From assembly GCA_951230915.1 (NCBI GenBank), contig OX579639.1, positions 14,880,001 through 14,944,000 on the forward strand: DNA of 64,000 nucleotides, read 5' to 3'. The notes beneath the pieces were generated by a model. It was not told the DNA's origin. It saw only the letters and a program-made list of their open reading frames with translations, and made no database searches. Made by a program: the position numbers and the translations under genes. How positions within the stretch are numbered: the stretch's first letter is position 1; every line of letters starts with the position of its first letter. Below, in pieces: positions 50,244 to 59,849 of this stretch. The stretch is from Antitrichia curtipendula. Its lineage: Eukaryota; Streptophyta; Bryopsida; Hypnales; Leucodontaceae.

Positions 50244-51637
50244 ATGCAAACACAATTGGAGAACTTACCTCATCTCCAACCCACAACTCACATTCACCTC
50301 ACCGAAATTGAGGACGAAGACAATGAACTCTGCGTAGTGATTATAAACCACGACTCCAACTTCGACTCCGACTTATCTGGATCTCACATCCAAGAATGTA
50401 TCGACGCCTTTCTTTACAATTCCCTACCAACCGAGACTATCAACGTCTGTGCCATTGAGAAAATCATTAACGTCTGTATCACCGAAGTTGATTGGTTTCT
50501 GGACTTGGGGGCGTAATCTCACGTTACAGGACATGCTATTTTACTTAGCCAGATACATCACTCCAACATACCACACATTAGAACCTCTGGTGGGCAAGTC
50601 ATGCTAGTAGTTGGCCAAGGCTTTATAAGCACAAATGTTTTAGGAGAAATAAAGCACATCAAAAACATTCTCTATGTCCTTGGTGTCAAAATAAATCTAC
50701 TCTCTGGAGGCAAACTCATAGACCTAGGATATAAAGTAGTTTTTGAGGCAAAACAATGCCTTATTTACAACACTAGAAACCCTAGCAAAATCTTCTTGCA
50801 AGGGATTAGAGATCCTCGAAATAACCTATACAAGAGTTACCAAGAGTCTTTCACACTATGCTCTTGCCGCTTACACCACGACATCAACAGTTCACCCAAG
50901 CAACCCGCCTCCAACCGGTTTGCCCTCCAACAAACTTGCTCAGTCTACCACAAGTCTACATGCCTGTCCACGACACTCAAGACCCTCGGACAGCATGATT
51001 TACCTACAGCATTGCCGGTTAGGGCACTTAAACTACCGGAGTTTATACCACCTCACCACCAAACAGCTTGTCACCGGGGTCCTTGCTCTACCGCATCTCA
51101 AGCATACATGCACCTCATGCATGCTCGAGAAACTCCCTAGAGACCAAATTTCCAAGCAGCAAACTCACCATACCACCAGGAAGCTTCAATTAGTTCTTAC
51201 GGACCTTTGCGGGCCATTACCAATTCCCTTCCACAGTGGGAATTGATATATACTTACCTTCATTGATGACTTTTCACAAAAAAACTTGGCTCTATTTCAT
51301 CTCTGACAAATCCCAAACCTTAACCTGCTTTCAGCAATGCCGTGCTCTTGTAGAAACTCTTAGTTCACAATTCTTCACCATCAAAAGTAATAGGGGAGGC
51401 GAATATACCTCTATTACTTTCAAGGACCACTGCGCTCTCTACGGCATCACTCACCAATTGACAGATGGATACTCACCACACCAAAACGGCATCGTGGAAA
51501 GAAAAAATCGCACGTTACTAGAGGGGATCCGCAACGTAGTCAGTGATACAATAATCCTGAAAGCACTTTGGGAGGAGATTGCTCGCATAGTGAATTACAT
51601 TCAAATTGTTGTCCAACCCGAGCCCTATGACTCCAAA
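50244..51637 (+). mobile_element. Ty1/copia retrotransposon fragment (protease to integrase), broken
   Basis: The reading frames show a copia-type protease region (WFLDLGA, where WFLDSGA is usual, then a stop at 50514, then SHVTGH and NILYVLGVKINLLSGGKL), a GAG-pre-integrase zinc module (HCRLGHLNYRSL...CTSCMLEK) and an integrase core (DLCGPLPI, FIDDFSQKTW, NRGGEYTS in which the usual catalytic Asp is Asn, and HQNGIVERKNRTLLE). The frame changes near 50830 and again in an A-run near 51280. Reverse transcriptase, RNase H and LTRs are missing. The coding homology stops at PYDSK (51637), exactly where the CACTA-like terminus begins. It is dead and was interrupted by a later insertion. Confidence 0.92.
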
Positions 51638-52002
51638 CACTAGAAGAAGTGGGTGATCGCACGCTACGGTCGCCCCCCTGGCCCGATGTGCGATCAAATG
51701 CGATCAGTACAAACTGTACAACTTTGGTATGCTGCACATCCCGGCGGCTTTACTGGTCGGTTTGACAAATGACCGTGAATTCGGGGGCATCCGGAGCCGC
51801 GAATGCTTCAGTGGCTCAGTAATATACTTTTTTATTGTGTGTGAGGATCTAGCTCCAGGATCGGGGTAACCATCGTGGTGCTTCATGAGGTAGACAGCAT
51901 AGAAGCCATAGAACATCCATTTAGCTAATCCGCTACGTAAATTAGGACGTGCAAATGAAAACAATGTTAGATTACAATGTAGGGACTCTTGCAGTGAGCA
52001 AA

Positions 52003-52150
52003 AACTACACTGAATTTTGCACTGAATTTTGCTGTGTACGGTCTAGAAACTGTGGAGAATTTACTTCTTGTAAGTACTATAGATATTTTCTGTACAATTT
52101 TCCATACTTCGCATACAGATTTGTACTCGGTTGTTCTTCTGCATGCAATG
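52003..52150 (+). repeat. Element-internal repeat, copy 1
   Basis: 'cactgaattttgctgtg.acggt' through 'ttttgtactc.gttgttcttct' matches 56428-56570 with moderate divergence. It contains several GTAC sites. Confidence 0.7.
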
Positions 52151-52387
52151 AGGTGACCCAGCGTACTCTCCGATGACTAGATCGAATCTGCGAATGATCT
52201 TGGAAGGCGCAATAACGGTATTATGATTGTCTGTTTAATAGTATGGTCCTATTCACCGAATGTTGTGAGGTCACCGTTGCCTTCTCCAATGCAAGTCATT
52301 TGCAATGGTGCTTCAAGAAGTGTGCTTGGTGCTTGCTTTGTACGGGTCTTCTTGTGTCTCGTTTAGGGTGTTTGTATTCTCAAGCTT

Positions 52388-52489
52388 CTTGAATTTCCTC
52401 TAGCGGCGATGAAACCTTCCATTCCTAGCTCACGGATTCCTTCGCCTTTGCACAAACGGATCCGTGAGATCCGCTAGAGGAAATTCAAG
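52388..52489. repeat. Nested inverted repeat in the transposase leader
   Basis: Perfect 19-bp arms CTTGAATTTCCTCTAGCGG (52388-52406) and the reverse complement (52471-52489). An inner pair CTCACGGAT / ATCCGTGAG lies between them. The pair is about 80 bp upstream of the transposase start, so it may be a leader structure or a transposase-binding site. Confidence 0.8.
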
Positions 52490-52570
52490 GATCGTTTGTA
52501 TGGTTCTATACAAACTGTACGCCTAGTGGCACGCCCTTGCGAGTTGACTTCAGTTCTCGGGGATGCGGGG

Positions 52571-55478
52571 ATGGCGAATAGAAGGCTTCAAGAACGAAGT
52601 GCCGGATTCAAGAGGAAGGGACCCCGTGGGAGGGTGGAGGATTATAATGCCATGAGGGAGGGTCTGAGAGACGGGGAAGTTGAGAGGCAACGTCGACGTC
52701 GTCAGTTGGTGAGGGAGAGAGAAGAAGCAGCTCGTTTGCTTGTTGTCCAAGATGAAGAATTGGGGGTACAAAGGGAGATGTCTCCACGGGAGCAATCGCT
52801 TATTTTGGTCGAAATTGTGGATTTCTTCACATTAACGATGCAAGGTTGTCCGGAGGTATCTTCTAGGCTGAAAATCATGGAACGTTTTTTGGAGGATGAA
52901 CATATTTCTCCATTTCTTCCTGAATATTATCCTCGTGGAGAGGATGCAAAAGCTCAATTTGAATTCCTCAGAAATTATCGGTCGGAGTTGGATGCTGTGA
53001 AGGGGGTTCAATCAGCAGACATGCTTGCTAGAAAGGCTGTACTCCTAGACGCCGCTACTTCTGCTAGTGTGACAAGCACCAAAGCTTTATCACGGGTTCT
53101 AAAAGTTCATCCAGCTAATTTGAGGGTGGCCATAACCCGCCACAGTACTGTGCGTTTGCTCGCAAAACCTTTTGCACTTGCAAAACGAAAAAAGAGGCCG
53201 GGGCTGCCTACGGAGACCAAGGACCTCGTTACAAAGTGGTGGACAGAGGAGACGCGTGTCAGCCCCAACAGAAAGGAAATCGTACAAAAATGGACGAGTC
53301 CGAATACATATGACAAGCACTGCACCCACTACTTACTGGAAAGTCAGGTACGATTCGATTGCTCTGCAGTACGTTCATTACCATAGTTTAGGTACGCATT
53401 ATACTAATTATTGTACAAAATGTATCACAAGTACACAATGTTCCAGCATCGAGTATTGTTTCTCATAATTCTTTTGCATCTCGCAGACCGCATTCTTTCA
53501 TAGGTTTATGGAGGCGCACCCCGACGTCAACGTCAAACAGAGAGCCTTCGAGAAATTGAAGCCTTACTTTGTTAAAACCTGCAATGAGAGAAACGTATGC
53601 TGTTGTAGGTACCATGTAGAGATCGACATGTTGAGGGAAGGGTTCAATCGCATTCGGGACGGCACGAAGGGAATCCACTTTGTAGAGAATTGCCAGTGCA
53701 GGTGTGAGGTGTGCCTTTTTCGACTACAAGAAGAAGCAAACTGTCAAGCACATTTCAAGACATATGCAGGTACGACGGCTCTGTGGCAAGACATTGTTTG
53801 CCCTAAGCTTGAAAATGAAGAGTGGCACGCTTTGCATTGTGTTATGGGTGCATGCGGCAATTGCGGTATTTCGAAGCTTCATATTTGTCCTCTTGAATTA
53901 TCCTCGACTTCAAATGTTACTTGGAAATGTTTCGAAAATGAAGTCATTGGAGTGACACGGGAAGGAAAGCCCTGGAAGAGGATCGTGGAGGTGTACAAGG
54001 AGACTTCTCCACAAGTATTTTTTGAATACTTCAAGTCTAAGTTGCCACAATTTGTCAAGCACAATTTCATTGCGAGGTGGCAAGACAACCAGTGCAAGGA
54101 TTCTATGCAAGATTTGGGTAAAGATGTGATTTTATCACATATTGACTTTGCCGAGAACTACACCTTCGAGATCCAGAATCAAATCCAGAGCATGTACTGG
54201 TGCTCCACACAGATTAGTATTCTTGTTCACATCACGTATCGCTTTAAACCAGATGGAGCTATAGTGAAAGAGTCCCATTTCTACATCACAGATGATGCGA
54301 CCCACGATTCCCTGTTCGTACAGCACTGCTTGATGCAGCACTGGCGATGGCTAGAATCTCAAGGTACTACTGACTTTGTATTACATGTATTGATTTTGTA
54401 CCAATCTTGTACTGAAATTGAAAATGATATGGAGTGTACTGACTTTATACGTAAATGGACAGGATTTCGACCCAAGCACCACATAGTATGGTCCGACGGC
54501 TGTGCGGGTCAGTTCAAGGGTGCCCGACCATTCTATTTCGTGGCCAGATATCCTGGATTAACGAATGGGTGTACGATGAACTAGAATTTCTTTGGAACAG
54601 GCCACGGGAAGGGAGAGTGGGACGGAGCTGGTGCTGTCGTCAAGCGTGCTTTACGGCAGTCCCAGTTACACAACACGTGGAGGAGGATGCAAAATGCGCA
54701 TGATGCTATTTCGTTCTTGACGGAGACGATGGGAGGGAAGGTCGACACAAACTTCGAGAAGACCGGCATCAAAGAAGTCCAGAGATATTTCTGGGAAATT
54801 CTGAAGGATGTCACGAGGGAGCGTAGTTACCATTGTGAAACAGTGAAAGGTTTCCAGGCTCTGCACTCCATCTACTCTTTTTCTGTTGCGGATCCAACAC
54901 AGCTTTTTGTTTGCAAATTGTCGTGCTTCTGTGTTTATTGCCTCGACGGCAATTTCGTCAACTGTGGGAACAAGTCCCACGTTGAGAACTGGGATTTGGT
55001 AAAGTTGAAGCCTCATGATCTTCAAGAAGTTGCTAATCACATGACGGACCACGACGTTCCAGATGATGAGGATTGGGAGGAGGCCGTCGAAGGCGAAGGC
55101 ATTGGCGACCTCATTTGGCCAGGTGACAACTTTGCTGTCCCTGCTGCGGAGGGCAATGTAGAGGGAGTGGAGTTTTATATTTTGTAGTGCACCAGGGGGA
55201 AGTATGTGGTTGATCACAGCTTCACTTGCGCATGGGGTCCGCAGTTTGAAGCTTGCGACTTCGTCATACGAGGTACTTATTATCAGAAGTGGAACAATGG
55301 TTATGTATTTTTGGGCAACTCCCAACCAGCCCATATTGATGCACATCTTGTTATCCACGGTAAATTTTCTATGATTCCGAAGCCAGGTAGGCGAAAGGGT
55401 GGGGAGGTCACTTACGAATTAAGCGACGACAATGTCGCTGCTATTAGGGCTGGCTTACAGCGGGAAGACGAAGACTAG
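52571..55478 (+). pseudogene. DDE-type transposase-like gene with two internal TAG stops
   Basis: Exons 52571-53347, 53487-54363 and 54463-55478 (GT-AG, phases consistent) encode about 889 codons. The N-terminal 260 residues contain basic stretches (RQRRRRQLVRER, AKRKKRPG) and a helix-rich part. Next comes a Cys-rich block (CQCRCEVC...CVMGACGNCG), then the presumed catalytic core: DFAENY (Asp about 479), WSDGCAGQFK (Asp about 563) and GTGHGKGEWDGAG (Glu about 603 or Asp 605). I know this DFAENY/SDG/HGKG-DG pattern from repetitive-element proteins of plants and animals, but cannot name the superfamily; it is not the usual TNP2 domain of CACTA elements. Stops at 54582-54584 (a Trp is expected before NFFGTGHGKG) and 55185-55187 interrupt otherwise open coding sequence. 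Both are one transition away from a sense codon (TGG, CAG). The C-terminal region is otherwise intact to 55478. Confidence 0.72.
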
Positions 55479-55900
55479 TACTGTATTTCTTGTACTGTTT
55501 TGTACACAACACAACGTTTTGTACATTAACATTCCATTTTTTACACCAGCATGCCATTTTGTAGACTTCCTTTTGCATTACTTGTAAACTCCTAATGATC
55601 TCTTGTTCGTACTATCCTAAATGCAAAACTTCATGTCCGCAGATTTGCTCATGAATGTGCGGTGCTAAGAAGGCATTGAGAGTGCCATCATCGTCACCTA
55701 TTTGAATAGCCTTAGGCCTAAGGATTCAATAACTGGGCTCATGAGTCGTGGTGTGCGGAATTCCACCTCATGCCGGCTTATAAACAGCCTTTGCTTTCAT
55801 AGGTTGTCAGGTTTTAGTTGCTCCCTAACTTTAGTCTCCTTACGCCGAGTTCGCCGAGGGTGTCGACTGACGTTGTTTTTGCGAGACAATATATGGTTCC

Positions 55901-56348
55901 ATGGTTGCGGTACCCACACCGGCAGTGGCGCCTGTCCAAGGGCTGGATGGAGAAATTGTAAGACACGCCTTCCACAAGACCTTGACGAAGGCGTCCCTGT
56001 GGAATTTGGTAAGTGCAACTTTAATTGTAAGTGCAGTTTTGATTTTAATGTGGGGGGGGGGTCTTGAAAGTTTGAAAAGATGTTCTCTCAATCTCTCAAT
56101 TTTGGTCCATGCAGAGGCTGCCCGCATGGTTTTCCCGTTCGTATCTACACGAGTTTCAAAGAGCTGAGTTCCCAGGAGTTGTTAAAGTTCGATATATCGG
56201 AAAAATTTATTGGCTGGGAATCCATGTGAACGTATCTTGCACCAGGAGGGGACAACTACAAGTCCTGTTTCATTTTGGATGGAAATATTATTGTCAATTC
56301 CATGACTTAGTTGGAGCCGACCGGATCACATTGTGGCGCGTGGAGTAG
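55901..56348 (+). CDS. B3-like DNA-binding domain protein
   Basis: Two exons, 55901-56008 and 56115-56348 (donor TTG|GTAAGT, acceptor CATGCAG, phase 0), give 113 residues. After a short Pro/Val-rich start the protein shows a B3 domain pattern: FHKTLTKASLWNL, then RLPAWFSRSYLHEF, VKVRYIGKIYWLGI, and the C-terminal signature GWKYYCQFHDLVGADRITLWRV. Compare the GW..F...N.L..GD...F...' order of plant B3 domains. B3 domains bind DNA in ABI3/VP1, ARF, RAV and REM factors. It is small, essentially one domain, and follows the transposase gene on the same strand after about 420 bp. A start further upstream is possible because the frame stays open before 55901. I infer an accessory DNA-binding protein of the element; a captured host domain is the alternative view of its origin. 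Confidence 0.6.
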
Positions 56349-56427
56349 AACCTTTTCGATGTTTAGGTCCAGAGGAACTTAGACTTCAACCAAACTGCAT
56401 AGATAGTACCGTTAGGGATCCCGCTGC

Positions 56428-56570
56428 ACTGAATTTTGCTGTGCACGGTTTGGAAACTATGCAGAACTTTACTTTCTATAAGTAGTAAGAAATACATTAT
56501 ATACAAAGGCATACTTTATGTACAATTTGATACGTGTTGTATAGTTTTGTACTCTGTTATTCTTCTCCAT
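56428..56570 (+). repeat. Element-internal repeat, copy 2
   Basis: Partner of 52003-52150 in the same orientation, located after the B3-like gene. A third, weaker relative may lie near 57190-57320. Confidence 0.65.
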
Positions 56571-57568
56571 ACGGTGTGGTGATGGAGCAAGGATGTGCAT
56601 TCAACAGGGATTGGAAATACAAGAGGTTTTTTGGCCTTCAGCTGTTGTTCAAAGTAATTTGTAATAGGTTATCACGGAATCTGCTGTTGTGTTTGATGCG
56701 TTATCTCCATTCTGGACTTTTCTTTAATTGCTCTCAATATAAGGTCCATGATTCTTCATTGTCAATTTCAACTGCAGTTTAGCTGGAGGTCTAATATTTA
56801 GGTTACGCTCATGTGTCTATTCATGCCTCATATGTACACAAACATGGTTTCGGTGTGTCGGAGGGAGAATTAACAGTCGAGCGGGTTGCTGAACTTGTTG
56901 GACGAAACCGAAAGTGTATTCTATTGATGTGTCAATACATTTTACACATCTCTTTTTATTATATCTATTGCGAGTTTTGTCATTCAAATAGGTTGTTCAG
57001 GATTGAAGAAAAACTATTAAGTCCAGATCTTGGTCTCAAAGAAGTCGGTGCACTGCCTGCTATTTACGCATTCTAGGAAAAAATTATACCTGTGATTGAG
57101 TACTCTGAAAAGTTTAGTTATCAATTTAGCAATGATCTTTAATTTTGGAAACTTCTGTTTCAATTCAACTTACGGAACTTCTCTCCGTCCACAGTTTCGT
57201 ACATTTTGTAAAACTAAGTACTTATTGTACAAAATTTGTACAAGTTTGTTCTTGTTCATCGTATCGAACCGAACCATCTTGGAAGGTTCCATGGATTCTA
57301 CGGAAGGCTTCTGCGAAGTGACGCAACGGACCCGCTTTTCCTGTGCTCGTTCGATTGGTTGGCAAATCGAAAGCCCCGCAAATAGACCTGCTCCGTCATA
57401 CGGCCTCGTCGCCTTCTCGCACTTTGCTTTGCTAGCGCCATTTTGCTTACTACGCCATTTTGCTCTGTTTTGCTAGCTGAGGTGCAGAGGTTTGGGTTCT
57501 ACTGCCGTAGTGGTGTTTGCGTCCTCGTTTTTAATTTGTCTTCTACTAGTTCAGTTTGTGCTCTGAGG

Positions 57569-57919
57569 ATGTCTAACCCTCCAGTGACTAGTTGCACACT
57601 TGTTCAACAATGCATTACAAATTATTTTCCGTTTCGTACCTCTAGCCTAGTTCAACAGTGCATCACGACTTACTTCCCATTCTATAGTACTCAACATTGT
57701 TCTTTACATTGTGTGTTTGAGTCTTTGGTTACTTCGACGGACACTTCGACGGGTGGATCCTATATCTCCGAAACTCCGACTTCCAAGCAAGGTGACATTG
57801 CGTATTATCTAGGAATTCGTAGTACTATTGTCGTGAGGAGCAGCAAGGCGTTGTTTGAGCGGTCAGTGACAACAGAAGCCCCAACTTTATCGTCTGATTC
57901 AGTGAATCAAATTATTTGA
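57569..57919 (+). CDS. Small ORF with two tandem PCNA-interacting (PIP-box) motifs
   Basis: A 116-residue open frame from ATG 57569. Residues about 13-36 contain QQCITNYF and, 17 residues later, QQCITTYF. Both fit the PIP-box consensus Q-x-x-[I/L/M]-x-x-[F/Y]-[F/Y] exactly and share flanking PF residues, so they form a protein-level tandem repeat. The rest is Ser/Thr-rich with no recognised domain. The frame is open further upstream, so it could be one exon of a longer gene. Coding status is uncertain. If real, it would tether an element protein to the replication clamp PCNA. Confidence 0.38.
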   Translation: MSNPPVTSCTLVQQCITNYFPFRTSSLVQQCITTYFPFYSTQHCSLHCVFESLVTSTDTSTGGSYISETPTSKQGDIAYYLGIRSTIVVRSSKALFERSVTTEAPTLSSDSVNQII

Positions 57920-58214
57920 AGGTTTGTATACGTACTTTACTTCTAATTGCACAGGACTGAAATTTCAACTTACCTATCGGAAGGTCTGTTTGACTCTTAG
58001 AGAATGAGCGTATTGTTCGGATTTAGTTGTATCCTTCAAGTCGTACATTGGACGCTTTGTATTTCAAGCACCCACCTTCTGTACATTGGCAGGATTGGAG
58101 GCTAGGTTCGGGACGTACTATCTGCAAAGGCACTCTGTAAGTTACCTCATCACCTAGTACATAATGAATTTCTGCATTAGTTCATGTACTTATTTTGTAC
58201 GAGGGGTACCACTT

Positions 58215-58560
58215 GTACTGGGACTGAGGCATTTGTACCGATAGCGATTTTAGGAAAGGAATTATTGTACAGTGCTGCACTACCATCTCATGGTTCAAGA
58301 ATTACGGACTGTATCAATTGTTACCAAGGTACAGGGTTTAGAGTTCTCGAACCACATTTCGTTCAAGAAATGTAGTGAACTTACTGTTTGTACTAAGACA
58401 GTTGCATTTGTACCGATAGCGGTGAATGAAAGGAATGTTCGTAAAGTGCTGCAGTACCATCCTATGGTTTCAACAGTCCTAACTGTACTAACTGAAACCA
58501 GGGTGCAGGGTTCATAGTTCTCGAACTCAGTTGTTTTCAGAAATCGTAGTGTTTGTAGTC
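58215..58560 (+). repeat. About 175-bp tandem duplication rich in GTAC
   Basis: The unit starting gtactgggactgaggcattt (58215) recurs as gtactaagacagttgcattt (58391). Shared inner blocks are tttgtaccgatagcg, agtgctgca, ccatc.ca/ta tggtt, and agttctcgaac. The two copies are about 20-25% diverged by eye. Most units contain several GTAC sites. Confidence 0.75.
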
Positions 58561-58799
58561 TGTGTACTTACAAATACACTTGCAGTACTTATGTTACTAC
58601 TAATCAATCCTCATGGAACAATCATCTTTCATTTACATAAGTAACCATTGTACTTTATATTGTCAGAATAGCTTACTATAGAGTACAAAAATTGTACATT
58701 TCTGATTTTGTGTACTTACAGTCATAATTGTGGTACCTTCAGTACTTTTCGTACTGATAGTAGTACAAAATATTGATCACTTTCTTCATTGCTCCGCCA

Positions 58800-59064
58800 T
58801 TGGACAGATGCCGATAAATTGGATTGGAACGCAGCTGCAAATTACAAATTCAGGACTATGGAGTTGTGTACACAAGTCCAATTTGACGAGAGGGACGAGC
58901 CAAGCTATGGACCGACCTTTGGAGCTGGGATTTTCGGGGTACAATTTCTACGACAACGTGGAGCAACGGTACTTCCCCATCACTTGCACACCGTACTCTG
59001 CTGCACTATCCATACCCACCCGCAACTAGATTTGCTTGTGCTCTTTGTTCTTTGTTTTCATTAA
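58800..59064 (+). other. Possible terminal exon, frame uncertain
   Basis: An acceptor-like ATTGGACAG ends at 58808. Downstream one frame reads DADKLDWNAAANYKF...FDERDEPSYGPTFGAGIFG and another reads YDNVEQRYFPITCTPYSAAL to a stop at 59029. The first half of one and the second half of the other look protein-like, suggesting a frameshifted exon. I recognise no family. Confidence 0.25.
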
Positions 59065-59849
59065 CCTCTGGCGTTTATTTTCTCTTTTGCTCGTTTCAAC
59101 CGTCCAGCTGCTTGAGGGTGCCTTAGGTTTTTTTTTCTATCAGTTCTGTCAGTAAAAGATCCACCCGGGAACGAATTTCTAACCGTATTTTGATGGACAT
59201 CAAGCTGTCGTGGACGCTGTATTTCAGGGGGTGCAGCGTTGAAGATGTAGTCTTCTCACTAGTATTAATTTTTGGTGTATTATGTGCGGAAGGTAGAACA
59301 AGTCACCGTCAATTCAATCTTCAGGCTTCATATTTCGGGTTTACCGCGGTTCTTTTTCTTTAAGTACAACCTTACAAAAGTTGTGGCACAATTAGTTCAC
59401 AAAGTGCGTGGTCATTTCTCAGCTTTCACTAAGTTCATGCATTTCCTACCTTTGATCATTTATAGTCATCAGTAAATATACATAATCCACGGGTCCGCGT
59501 TCTCCCGATAGTTTGCAACTTATACATGAAAACTGTTTCTTTGTACAATTAAGTACAAAACCTACGAACTTTGCAAAGAGGTACCAAACGATGTACCAGA
59601 TATACCATGGCAGTGCACCTTTGTCTTTGAACGTTGTTGCCTTTCTCAAGTACCACAAATATTAACATGTGTTGAACGTTGCTGCCTTCCTCAAGTACCA
59701 TGAATATTAACATGTGTTGGGTGGCTACCAAGACATATGAGACTGTTGTGAATATTACATTGCAACAAAAGTTTCATAAGTGTCAGATACCCACCTAACA
59801 CTAGTTAATTTTGTCAGAATCCACCGAAGTAGATTCTCCACAATGAAAG

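Noticed and set aside
54364..54462. In-frame coding insert in the transposase
   Set aside because: The 99 bases read through without stops but have GT-AG ends, are AT- and GTAC-rich, and separate the catalytic block from its natural continuation. I treat it as an intron.
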